Part shown: positions 28,089 through 36,124 of the stretch, piece after piece
Position numbering within the stretch: position 1 is the stretch's first letter
How the letters are laid out: each line of letters starts with the position of its first letter
Translations under genes and position numbers: made by a program
From: CAKUIA01 sp044433115
GTDB lineage: Bacteria > Verrucomicrobiota > Verrucomicrobiia > Opitutales > Intestinicryptomonadaceae
NCBI GenBank assembly: GCA_044433115.1
Contig: JAWXTY010000007.1
Location: forward strand, 6,051 to 70,050
Direction of reading: 5' to 3'
DNA length: 64,000 bases
Notes under the pieces: generated by a model
The model's database searches: none
What the model was told of the DNA's origin: nothing
What the model saw: the letters and a program-made list of their open reading frames with translations, nothing else

Positions 28089-28478
28089 ATGGCACTATAT
28101 AAAGTTAGGTGGAAGGGGAAAATTTTAGGAGAATTTAGCAAAGAGCAAATTCAAGCTGACTTGCGTTCTTCTAAAATCAGCCTATTTCACCAAGTTCTCG
28201 CTGGAGAAGATTGGATTTTGACTAAGGACTTTTTAGACAATTACGTTGAAGTAGAGCCTACACAAGAAAATCTCAGCGAAAAAAGCATTAATATTGCATA
28301 TTTTTCTACAGGTCTTGCCTTTTTAAGCCCTTATTTAGTTCTAATTAGTCTTGGCTTTGCTGGCTTTCTTTTTAAGAATAATTCCAAGAAGAACGCTCTT
28401 ATAGTAAGTGTAATTGCTCTTTTAATGACGCTTTTGGGCTTGGTCTTTTTTAATCTAATTGAAACTATAAAGGGATAA
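28089..28478 (+). CDS. GYF-like small membrane protein
   Basis: 129 residues. Residues 1-55 resemble the GYF_2 domain (YKVRWKGKILGEFSKEQIQA, then HQVLAGEDWILTKDFL). Two hydrophobic segments follow (TGLAFLSPYLVLISLGFAGF and ALIVSVIALLMTLLGLVFF). GYF_2 domains bind proline-rich peptides in some proteins and are common on small membrane proteins of this bacterial group. It starts 6 bp after the large coiled-coil gene and is the last gene of the unit. Confidence 0.75.
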   Translation: MALYKVRWKGKILGEFSKEQIQADLRSSKISLFHQVLAGEDWILTKDFLDNYVEVEPTQENLSEKSINIAYFSTGLAFLSPYLVLISLGFAGFLFKNNSKKNALIVSVIALLMTLLGLVFFNLIETIKG

Positions 28479-28554
28479 ATTCGCAAAAATTGTAGTTATT
28501 TGAAATATATGCTTGCAAAAAAGGTAAAATTCCCAAAAAATACTTATTAAACAT

Positions 28555-28600
28555 TAGGGGGCTTCTAAAAATAGCTAAGTGCTAGTTTTTAGAACTCACC
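28555..28600. repeat. Family B element, copy B5 (46 bp)
   Basis: GCTTCTAAAAATAGC and the complement of GAGTTCTAAAAACTAGC nearly meet, leaving a loop of about 5 bp. It is the shortest copy seen and lies between the GTPase operon and the Pal-like gene. Confidence 0.65.
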
Positions 28601-28628
28601 ATTAAATCTTTTTTTAAACAAAATTAAT

Positions 28629-29201
28629 ATGAAAAATATATACAAATTCTTCCTAATGGCAATACTTGCACTAAGCTTATCAGCTTGCGAAAGTTTTGAC
28701 CCACCTTCAAATGGCAGTGCAAATAACGCAAATTCAGACCTAGAGCAAATGGGTTTTATGTCTGAAAATTCTTATGGCAATGAAAGCGAAAACGATGCTA
28801 ACGCTCTTATGGGTAGAAATGGTGTAGATTTATCTAATTTTGACCCTAACAATATCCCTCAAGAAGATATACTTTGCACAGTGTATTTTGGTTTTGACCA
28901 ATTTGCAATCGCTCCTTCAGAAAGAGATAAGTTAAGACAAGTTGCTCAACTTTTTGCAAGTAACCCAAATTTGAATACTGTTCTTATCGCTAGAACTGAC
29001 TGGTTAGGCACTGAAGAATATAATATTTTATTGTCCGACAAGAGAGCTTCTTCTGTATCAGAATACTTAGAGACTAATGCAGTAAGCCCTGCAAATATGC
29101 AACCTTTATCTTTGGGTAAAGCAGGTTCAACACCTAATGTACAAAAAAATTCACCTGAAGCTAATAACGACAGGCGTGTTGACATAGTTAGATGCAGATA
29201 A
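28629..29201 (+). CDS. Pal/OmpA-family peptidoglycan-associated lipoprotein
   Basis: 190 residues with a lipobox LSAC (Cys at about residue 19) and an Asn/Ser-rich linker. The OmpA C-terminal domain spans about residues 83-188: CTVYFGFDQFAIAP, then ARTDWLGTEEYN, LLSDKRASSVSEYL and NNDRRVDIV. The conserved Asp and Arg that bind diaminopimelate are in place; the usual His of GHTD is Arg here. It tethers the outer membrane to peptidoglycan. No tolB is adjacent; TolQ/TolR-like genes lie 30 kb away. A terminator follows. Confidence 0.9.
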   Translation: MKNIYKFFLMAILALSLSACESFDPPSNGSANNANSDLEQMGFMSENSYGNESENDANALMGRNGVDLSNFDPNNIPQEDILCTVYFGFDQFAIAPSERDKLRQVAQLFASNPNLNTVLIARTDWLGTEEYNILLSDKRASSVSEYLETNAVSPANMQPLSLGKAGSTPNVQKNSPEANNDRRVDIVRCR

Positions 29202-29232
29202 TTACTTAAAGCTTTAATAGCAAAGTAAATAT

Positions 29233-29262
29233 AAAACCCAGCTTAGAGATAGGCTGGGTTTT
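29233..29262 (+). terminator. Rho-independent terminator after the Pal-like gene
   Basis: AAAACCCAGC pairs with GCTGGGTTTT around a 10-nt loop, about 30 bp after the stop codon. Confidence 0.85.
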
Positions 29263-29333
29263 GTGTTGTATGCTTTTTAAAATTTCTATTTTAAACTTGA
29301 AATATTTATAGACATATAAGAGAATAATTAATT

Positions 29334-30266
29334 ATGGATAAGGATTTATCAGATGTGTTGGTTATTGGAGTGTCGTCGAGGGCTTTGTTCGATTTAGACG
29401 ATGAAAATGAGATTTTTGTAAAAGAGGGTATAGCTGAATATAGGAAGTATCAGCTTGAAAATGAGAATATCTTATTGAAAAAAGGGACTGCCTTTAACTT
29501 GGTAGAAAGCCTACTTAGCCTAAACGAAAAGGCTAAGAAACGCATAGTTGAAGTTGTGGTTATGTCGAAAAATAGCCCCGAAACTGGTGTTAGAATGTTA
29601 AATTCCATAGCTGAGTACAAGTTGAATATCAGCAGGATTGCTCTATCTGGAGGTGAGGCTCTTTCGCCTTATATTGAAGCTTATGCAGTGGACTTATTTT
29701 TATCTAAGGACGAAAAGGATATACAAAAAATCATAGACTCAAACAAGACTGCTGCAGCTATTATATGCCCTCCGCCTGAGAATTTTTCGTCTTGCGATAG
29801 CAGGGTTAAGATTGCCTTTGACGCAGACGCTGTAATTTTCTCTGAAAACTCTGAAATACGCTTTAAAACTGAGGGCTTAGAAGCTTTCGAGCAATACGAA
29901 AAAGAGCATACAGAAGAGCCTCTCGAAGAAGGACCTTTTGCTAATTTGCTAAAGAAATTATCCAAAATCCAAAGCTACCTAGACTCGAGCATAGAGTACT
30001 CGCCCCTAAGGTTAGCTATCGTTACAGCAAGGACTGCCCCATCGCATATGAGGGTAATTAAAACTCTTCGCAAGTGGGGAGTTTATGTAGATGAAGTCTA
30101 CTTTTTAGGTGGTATTGCAAAAGATAAGGTATTGAAATCCTTTGGGGCTCAAATATTTTTTGACGACCAAGAGAGCCACTTAAACACATCGAGCAAAGTT
30201 GTTCCTTCGGCGAAAGTGCCTTATAAGACAAACTCGCCTTTATCAAAACTTAAAGGGAAAAAATAG
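29334..30266 (+). CDS. Cytosolic 5'-nucleotidase I-like protein (PF06189-type)
   Basis: 310 residues. The N-terminal LVIGVSSRALFDLDDENEIF, the AFNLVESLLSLN segment, and the repeated small-acid patterns VKIAFDADAVIF and LRLAIVTARTAPSHMRVIKT match the 5'-nucleotidase family related to cN-I. VYFLGGIAKDKVLKSFGAQI with FFDDQESH resembles the C-terminal acidic motif. Members remove phosphate from nucleoside monophosphates. Its stop codon TAG overlaps by one base the GTG start of the next gene, a sugar-nucleotide enzyme, so the pair is translationally coupled. The link between the two activities is unknown. Confidence 0.85.
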   Translation: MDKDLSDVLVIGVSSRALFDLDDENEIFVKEGIAEYRKYQLENENILLKKGTAFNLVESLLSLNEKAKKRIVEVVVMSKNSPETGVRMLNSIAEYKLNISRIALSGGEALSPYIEAYAVDLFLSKDEKDIQKIIDSNKTAAAIICPPPENFSSCDSRVKIAFDADAVIFSENSEIRFKTEGLEAFEQYEKEHTEEPLEEGPFANLLKKLSKIQSYLDSSIEYSPLRLAIVTARTAPSHMRVIKTLRKWGVYVDEVYFLGGIAKDKVLKSFGAQIFFDDQESHLNTSSKVVPSAKVPYKTNSPLSKLKGKK

Positions 30267-31876
30267 TGGAAGTAAAAAGCGTTTTAATCCTATCAGCTGG
30301 CTTTGGCACAAGGCTTGAGTCTTTGACTAAAATAAGCCCTAAGCCCCTGCTCTACCTAAAGGGCAAACGCCACATTGAGAATATTTTAGACAAGCTCATT
30401 GCTCTTGGCTTCGAGAAAATCATTATAAACACACACCACTTGCCTGAAAAGTTCGAAGAAGCTTTCCCTAATTCTGAATATAGGAGAGCTAAGCTAATCT
30501 TCTCGAAAGAAGAGAGCATTTTAGATACAGGTGGAGCTATAAAAAATATCCTTAAAAATAATATCATAAGCGAAAACGAGCCACTTCTTGTCTATAATGG
30601 CGATATACTCTACGAAGGCGAGCTTGATAAATTTATAAGTTACAATGACTTAAACGAGCCTACAAAGCTCTTAGTCCTAGACGACTGTGCAAACAAGAAC
30701 ATTGCACTACAAGGCGAAAATATAGTTGACTTGCGTTTTAAAACTGGGGCAAAACACGAGAAGCTTGCAGGCTTTGCAGGGATATTTATAGCAAATCAAG
30801 ACTTTCTCAACCTCTGCGAAAACTATACTATAGATAAATTTTCAACTGTAGACATTTTCTTAGAGCTACTAAAAAATGACAAAGCTCTAAAATACGAGCT
30901 TGGTAATTCCACAAAATGGTCTGACATAGGAACTTATAGCGACTATATTAATTGCCAACTCGAAGATAGAATTTTAAACAAAGCCTATCTTGAAGCCCTT
31001 GAAATTGACGATATTAAGATTATAGAAAAAGGAGCTTCTGATAGAAAATTCTTTAGACTAAGGACTAAATATAAAGCCCTCATCGCCTGCGTCTACAAAG
31101 AGGAAAAGTGGGAAAACTGCATATATGCCACCCTTGCCTCTTGGCTAGAAGAAAGAGGAATTAGCGTGCCTCACATAGAGCTATTTTGCCCTCAAAACAA
31201 AGTTATAATTATGCAGGATTGCTCTGACTTAGATTTACTCGAGCTAAGCAAAGAAATTCCAGAAGAAGCTATACTTCGTTTATACAAAAAATGCTTTAAA
31301 GAGCTTAAAAAGTTACACGCTATAAAGGACTTGCCTGAAAGTATTTGTGATGGATTTTCGCACGAGCTTTACGCTTGGGAACAAGATTATTTTAGGGAAA
31401 ATTTTGTGGAAAATTTCTGCAAAAAAACATCTATACTAGACCAAGTGGAACTTAGAAATCTCGCCCAAGAATTGCTCGATACGCACCTAGCCCTAGTTCA
31501 TAGAGATTTTCAGTCTCAAAACATTATGCTTTGCGATAAGTCATTGTATTTCATAGACTTTCAAGGAATGCGTAAGGGTAATAAATATTACGATTTAGCT
31601 TCGATAATTTTTGATAGCTACACTGATTTCTCCTTAGAATTTAGAGAAAAGCTCTTCGATGTATCTGGCTATAAAGACAGAGAAATTTTCTATAAAGCAT
31701 CTTGCCAACGACTTATGCAAGCACTCGGAGCATATTGCTTTTTATCTATGAAAAAGGGCAAAAAAGAATACGCTCAATATATCCCTAAAGCCCTTGAATT
31801 ACTAAAATATTGTACTAAAAAAGCCTCGATAAAATCGCTAATAAAGCAATTAGAAGAATGCGAAACCATCGATTAA
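30266..31876 (+). CDS. Fused N-acetylmuramate-1-P uridylyltransferase/amino-sugar kinase (MurU-AmgK-like)
   Basis: 536 residues from GTG at 30266. Residues 1-230 are a sugar nucleotidyltransferase: LSAGFGTRLESLTKISPKPL, then VYNGDILYEG and WSDIGTYSDY. Residues about 240-500 are an APH-fold kinase: LVHRDFQSQNIM and IDFQGMRKGNKYYDL hold the catalytic Asp, Asn and metal-binding Asp. In Pseudomonas, AmgK phosphorylates MurNAc at C1 and the adjacent MurU makes UDP-MurNAc, recycling cell-wall sugars and bypassing MurA. The two are one chain here. Other sugars (GlcNAc) are possible. It overlaps the nucleotidase stop by one base. Confidence 0.8.
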   Translation: MEVKSVLILSAGFGTRLESLTKISPKPLLYLKGKRHIENILDKLIALGFEKIIINTHHLPEKFEEAFPNSEYRRAKLIFSKEESILDTGGAIKNILKNNIISENEPLLVYNGDILYEGELDKFISYNDLNEPTKLLVLDDCANKNIALQGENIVDLRFKTGAKHEKLAGFAGIFIANQDFLNLCENYTIDKFSTVDIFLELLKNDKALKYELGNSTKWSDIGTYSDYINCQLEDRILNKAYLEALEIDDIKIIEKGASDRKFFRLRTKYKALIACVYKEEKWENCIYATLASWLEERGISVPHIELFCPQNKVIIMQDCSDLDLLELSKEIPEEAILRLYKKCFKELKKLHAIKDLPESICDGFSHELYAWEQDYFRENFVENFCKKTSILDQVELRNLAQELLDTHLALVHRDFQSQNIMLCDKSLYFIDFQGMRKGNKYYDLASIIFDSYTDFSLEFREKLFDVSGYKDREIFYKASCQRLMQALGAYCFLSMKKGKKEYAQYIPKALELLKYCTKKASIKSLIKQLEECETID

Positions 31877-31878
31877 GC

Positions 31879-32769
31879 CTAATCTTTTTTAGCGTCTTTG
31901 TAAGCATCTAAGAGTTTTTCGTTATCTAATTGCGTGTAAATTTGAGTAGTCGACAAGTCGCTATGCCCAAGCATTTCTTGTATAGATATTAAATTTGCAC
32001 CATTTTTTAGCAAATGCGTCGCAAAAGAGTGGCGTAGGCTATGAGGTTTTACATTTTTTTCTATACCTGCTTTAAGGGCATAGCGTTTTAGATTAAACCA
32101 AAAGCTCTTGCGAGACAAAGCTTTACCTCGTTTGCTTATAAAAATTTCGTCGCAAAGAATTTTAGGAGCAAGAGGGCGAGTGTGTCCCAAATAGTCAATC
32201 AAGGCATTCCTAGCATCTGTGCCAAAGGGAACTAATCGAACTTTCGAGCCTTTGCCTTTGATACGCAAAAAGTTTTCTTCAAAATTTATATCACTTGCCT
32301 TTAATCCACATAACTCACTGACACGCAAGCCACTTGAATACATAATCTCAAGCATAGCCTTGTCTCGCTGCCCCTCAAAAGTGGTGGAGTCAATCACATC
32401 TAAAAGCTTATCGATTTCTTGCACTTCTAAAAAAGATGGGCTTTGCCTTTTAATCTTTGGGCGAAGTATAAATTGGCTTAAATCCTTTGTCCACTTTTGC
32501 TCTTCTACCATATATATAGAAAAACTTTTCAAAGCACTAAGCTTTCTCGCTTGGCTACTTGCCTTGATTTCCTGAGAAATTTCGCCCAGCCAAATATATA
32601 TAGCGTCGACGTCAAGCTCCTCGAAACTCTTTAAGCCATTCTGCTCTAAAAATCCTGCAAACAACTGCATATCCTTAAGATAGGACTCCACAGTATTTTT
32701 ACTCAAAGCAAGCTGTAGCTTCAAATAGTCGCCAAATTCTATCAGCTCAGACTTAAACGCCTCTAGCAT
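31879..32769 (-). CDS. Xer-type tyrosine recombinase
   Basis: 296 residues, typical of XerC/XerD. The N-terminal SAM-like core-binding domain includes KLQLALSKNTVESYLKDMQ. The catalytic residues are visible: Arg in SSGLRVSELCGLK, Lys in the beta hairpin at IKGKGSKVRLVPFG, then HSLRHSFATHLL and LGHSDLSTTQIYTQ with the Tyr nucleophile. It resolves chromosome dimers at dif with a partner recombinase, not seen in the window. It converges with the MurU-AmgK gene two bases away and lies at the end of the purH-rmuC-meaB run. Confidence 0.93.
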   Translation of the reverse strand: MLEAFKSELIEFGDYLKLQLALSKNTVESYLKDMQLFAGFLEQNGLKSFEELDVDAIYIWLGEISQEIKASSQARKLSALKSFSIYMVEEQKWTKDLSQFILRPKIKRQSPSFLEVQEIDKLLDVIDSTTFEGQRDKAMLEIMYSSGLRVSELCGLKASDINFEENFLRIKGKGSKVRLVPFGTDARNALIDYLGHTRPLAPKILCDEIFISKRGKALSRKSFWFNLKRYALKAGIEKNVKPHSLRHSFATHLLKNGANLISIQEMLGHSDLSTTQIYTQLDNEKLLDAYKDAKKD

Positions 32770-32772
32770 AAC

Positions 32773-33906
32773 TTAAGCCTTATCTTTATAAGCTTTAAGC
32801 AAGTTTTGTACAGCCAATGTAACTGGCATAGGTGATTTTTGCACCTCTTGGCAATAGTCCTCAAAGAGATTATTGAGGCTTTCATTGCCATAAAAATCCC
32901 TCAAAAGCTCTTCTTCTAAAACAGTTTGCAACCACTCTTTCTTTTGAAGAGAGCGTCGCTTTTCAAAGAAATTAGTTTGTGCCATCTTTTCCTTAAACTG
33001 CATCATCAGCTCCCAAGCCTTATCTATAGACTTCTTTTCGAGTGCTGAACAAGTCTCGCAAAATGGCAACCAATTCGGAGTTGGGCTATTCAAAAAGTAA
33101 AGCACACCCTTTAATTCTGCCATTTTCATCATAGATTTCTCTACCATATTGCCATCGCACTTATTTACCAAAATACCATCTGCAAGCTCGATAACTCCCT
33201 TTTTTATGCCTTGCAAGTCGTCGCCTTGAGCAGCTAGTTGAATTAGCAAAAAGAAGTCAGACATCGAACGCACTGTAACCTCGCTTTGCCCAACACCAAC
33301 TGTCTCAATTAAAATCACATCAAAGCCTGCAGCCTCACAAAGAAGTATAGTCTCCCTGCTCTTTCTAGCTACGCCCCCCAAAGTTCCACCAGATGGCGAA
33401 GGGCGAATAAAGGCATTTTTATCCCTAGAAAGCTCTTCCATTCTAGTCTTATCGCCAAGTATGCTACCTCCAGTAATACTACTAGATGGGTCGACTGCAA
33501 TTACCGCAACTTTCTTGCCTATAGAAGTTAAGTACTTTCCAAAAGCCTCGATAAATGTAGATTTGCCTGCCCCTGGTACACCTGTAATACCTATGCGAAA
33601 AGACTTGCCAGAATGAGGCAAAATCTCTGCTAAAAGCTCTTGAGCAAGCTTAATATGCTCTGCATTATTGCTTTCTACCAGCGTTATAGCCCTACCTAAA
33701 ATACTCCTATTAGAAGCCAAGATACCTTCCTTTAAGTCGCTTATGCTCAAATCCTTACGCCTCTTTGGCAGTGTGCGTATATTGTCGTTTTTATTAGACT
33801 TATAAGCTAAGCCATCGTGCATAATATCCACACCCTTCATAACTTGGGTTGTAAATAAATTTCTATCTGCATTTTCAGGAAACCATTCTAAATCTCTAGT
33901 ATTCAT
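32773..33906 (-). CDS. meaB: MeaB/ArgK-family GTPase (methylmalonyl-CoA mutase chaperone)
   Basis: 377 residues; about 50 are an N-terminal extension like that of Bacteroidota MeaB. The G1 loop is GITGVPGAGKSTFIEAFG, followed by AVDPSSSITGG with the Asp, ETVGVGQSE (G3 region) and ILVNKCDG (G4). The family gates cofactor loading of adenosylcobalamin mutases such as methylmalonyl-CoA mutase. No mutase, mut or cobalamin gene is in the window, so the partner must be elsewhere. It ends three bases before xer and begins four after rmuC. Confidence 0.93.
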   Translation of the reverse strand: MNTRDLEWFPENADRNLFTTQVMKGVDIMHDGLAYKSNKNDNIRTLPKRRKDLSISDLKEGILASNRSILGRAITLVESNNAEHIKLAQELLAEILPHSGKSFRIGITGVPGAGKSTFIEAFGKYLTSIGKKVAVIAVDPSSSITGGSILGDKTRMEELSRDKNAFIRPSPSGGTLGGVARKSRETILLCEAAGFDVILIETVGVGQSEVTVRSMSDFFLLIQLAAQGDDLQGIKKGVIELADGILVNKCDGNMVEKSMMKMAELKGVLYFLNSPTPNWLPFCETCSALEKKSIDKAWELMMQFKEKMAQTNFFEKRRSLQKKEWLQTVLEEELLRDFYGNESLNNLFEDYCQEVQKSPMPVTLAVQNLLKAYKDKA

Positions 33907-33910
33907 AGTC

Positions 33911-35206
33911 TTATAAATCCGTATCTATTTGTATTTTAGCCTTAATTTTCGCCCCTAAAGCCTCTAATCTTCGAGCAGTACCAATTATATCCTGATTGGA
34001 GCCTGAAAGCAAATTATCTATATAATCATATTTAGTTTGCAAGGTATTAATACTTTGCCTTAGCTCTTGGAACTTCTTCAAGAAAGACGCAATTCTATCG
34101 TGCAAAAGCCCACCGAGCCTCGCAATTTCCATAGAATTTTTCTCTTGTTTATCGACCCTCCACAAAAATTCTATAGTCTTTAATGCACTCAAAAGTGTAG
34201 ATGGGCTAGCCAAAACTATCTTATTTGCATAGGCTAGTTCAAATAATTCAGGCAACTTAGTTGTAATCAAGGAAAATACCCCCTCTATAGGGATAAATAT
34301 CAAAACAAATTCTGGCGTTTTTATACCCTCTAAGTCCTCATATTTCTTTTCAGACAAGCCCTTAATATGATTAGTCAAGGATAGCTTAATAGCCTTAAGT
34401 GCCGTATCTTGAGGAACTTCATCGTTTGCATATTTCAAATAGTCAACTAAACTCACCTTTGAGTCTATAACTATAACTCGCTCTTTAGGCAACTTTAACA
34501 AAACGTCAGGTCTTAGGTTATCGCCTGAGTCATTCTTTAGTGAGTTTTGCTTAAAGAAATGCTCGCCCTCTAAAAATCCACAAGACTCAAGCATCTTTTC
34601 CAAAATCATTTCGCCCCAATCGCCTGCAGTCTTATTGCTACCTTTTAGAGCCTTTGCCAGCATATTTGCGTCGCCAGATACCTGTTTGTTAAGCTCGCCA
34701 AGATACTTAATTTGCTCGCTCAAACTTGCGTGTTTTTCAGTATTAGACTCAGTCATTCTCTCTAATTTCAAAGAAAATTCCTTTAAATCGCCCTTAAAAG
34801 GTTTTAATAGAGTTGAAATTCTATCTTGATTTTCCTCTGTAAATTTAGTCTTAGCTTCATTGAAAATTCTATTAGAGAGCAACTCAAAATCCTTTTGCAT
34901 ACGCTCAGAATTTTCTTGTGCTTGCTCCTTTAGATTGAGCTTTTCACGCTCTAAATAAATTTTTTCCTGCTCTAAAACTATAAAATTTTCAGAAAGCAAC
35001 TTAAGCTCATTGCCAAGACTAAGCAGTTTAGCCTCCAAAGCAAGCTTTTCGCCTTGCAAAGCAATTTTCTCCCCTTGCAGAAAATTCAAAGAAGTATTTT
35101 TAGACGAAACTTCTCGCCCCAACTTAGAATTTCTATAAAGCAAAAATACAAGCAATCCTGCCAAGCTTATAATTAAAGATATTAAAACTATAAGTTCTGC
35201 AGTCAT
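33911..35206 (-). CDS. rmuC: RmuC-family protein
   Basis: 431 residues. An N-terminal membrane helix (LIVLISLIISLAGLLVFLLY) is followed by about 130 residues of coiled coil with repeated LEQEKIYLEREKLNLK. The RmuC domain contains GDWGEMILEKMLESCG and ERVIVIDSKVSLVDYLK, the latter resembling a PD-(D/E)xK nuclease core. RmuC limits DNA rearrangement at inverted repeats in E. coli. It abuts the LysM lipoprotein gene and is followed by meaB after four bases. Confidence 0.92.
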   Translation of the reverse strand: MTAELIVLISLIISLAGLLVFLLYRNSKLGREVSSKNTSLNFLQGEKIALQGEKLALEAKLLSLGNELKLLSENFIVLEQEKIYLEREKLNLKEQAQENSERMQKDFELLSNRIFNEAKTKFTEENQDRISTLLKPFKGDLKEFSLKLERMTESNTEKHASLSEQIKYLGELNKQVSGDANMLAKALKGSNKTAGDWGEMILEKMLESCGFLEGEHFFKQNSLKNDSGDNLRPDVLLKLPKERVIVIDSKVSLVDYLKYANDEVPQDTALKAIKLSLTNHIKGLSEKKYEDLEGIKTPEFVLIFIPIEGVFSLITTKLPELFELAYANKIVLASPSTLLSALKTIEFLWRVDKQEKNSMEIARLGGLLHDRIASFLKKFQELRQSINTLQTKYDYIDNLLSGSNQDIIGTARRLEALGAKIKAKIQIDTDL

Positions 35207-36121
35207 CTATCTTGGTATCCTCAAAACCTGCCCAACTTTGAGCTTTTCAGGGTGCGACAAGGTTGCAGTGTTGTATCTATAAATCTCATTCCATCTAGCT
35301 GAAGTTCCATAAACCTTTCGGCTTATTGTACTTAGAGTATCGCCAGCCTTGACAGTATAAGTAGAAGGAATATCCCTTTGAACTGTTGGACTTCGCAATT
35401 CCTCCACACTTCTTGCTATACGCCTTTGACTTGTTGAAGTGCTTGCAGGTGTTGTAGTAGCAGTAGGTGCTGAATTTGCAGTAGATGCTGAAGGTGTTGA
35501 ACTTCGAGAGCTTCGAGAGCTTGTTGTAGAGCTTCCTTGAGCATTGGAAGTAGTTGCTGATGTTGAACTAGCAACTCTTGCTTCGAGAGCCTTAATAGTA
35601 GATATATAACTAACTGTGTTTTGCTTAAGCTCATAATTTTCCTGTTTAAGCTTTGCAACAGCACCTTCTAAAGCAGAATTATCCTCATAAGGACTTTGAG
35701 GAAGAGAAACTATCATAGTTTTTTGTGCAGTTTCAATCATCTGTTTTACATTTGGAATTAGAGGAGAATGTGGATCTAAAACAGATTGCATCTCGATAAA
35801 TTTCCTAAAGTAATAGATTGCATAGACACAGTCCTTTAGCTTAAATAGATAAATTCTGCCAGCTTCTAAGTGAGACTGAGGGCAATCTCTACGCTCGTCT
35901 ATAAGCCTTAAAAATGCCTTTAATGCAGAATTGTAATCGCCTCTGGCAAGTTGAGCTTGCCCTGCTTTATACAAAGCTTCGTCTTGTTCTTTAATAGAGG
36001 AGCTTGGTTGTTTTTCGCAAGCTCCCACAAAAAGCAAGTATAACGCAGACATAAGTGCCACAACGAGATATATAAATAATTTCTCGCCTACTTGTTTTTT
36101 ATATCCACGTACTCTTGCCAT
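35207..36121 (-). CDS. LysM-domain lipoprotein with TPR-like N-terminal half
   Basis: 304 residues. A positively charged start, a hydrophobic helix and the lipobox VGAC put Cys at about residue 35. Residues 45-140 hold TPR-like helical hairpins (LYKAGQAQLARGDYNSALKA). A Ser/Thr-rich low-complexity linker (about residues 185-235) leads to a C-terminal LysM, about 255-304: YTVKAGDTLSTISRKVYG, ending VGQVLRIPR. LysM binds glycan strands, so it probably links peptidoglycan to a membrane complex. Its start follows purH by three bases and its stop abuts rmuC. Confidence 0.85.
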   Translation of the reverse strand: MARVRGYKKQVGEKLFIYLVVALMSALYLLFVGACEKQPSSSIKEQDEALYKAGQAQLARGDYNSALKAFLRLIDERRDCPQSHLEAGRIYLFKLKDCVYAIYYFRKFIEMQSVLDPHSPLIPNVKQMIETAQKTMIVSLPQSPYEDNSALEGAVAKLKQENYELKQNTVSYISTIKALEARVASSTSATTSNAQGSSTTSSRSSRSSTPSASTANSAPTATTTPASTSTSQRRIARSVEELRSPTVQRDIPSTYTVKAGDTLSTISRKVYGTSARWNEIYRYNTATLSHPEKLKVGQVLRIPR

Positions 36122-36124
36122 TAA

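Noticed and set aside
30266..31876. Aminoglycoside resistance kinase
   Set aside because: The APH fold is fused to a sugar nucleotidyltransferase, which fits cell-wall sugar recycling better than drug modification.
31879..32769. Integrase of a mobile element
   Set aside because: Length, motifs and position among housekeeping genes fit XerC/XerD; no attachment sites or cargo genes are seen.
35416..35664. Leu/Gln-rich ORF on the minus strand
   Set aside because: It is a frame-shadow of the Ser/Thr-rich linker in the LysM lipoprotein.
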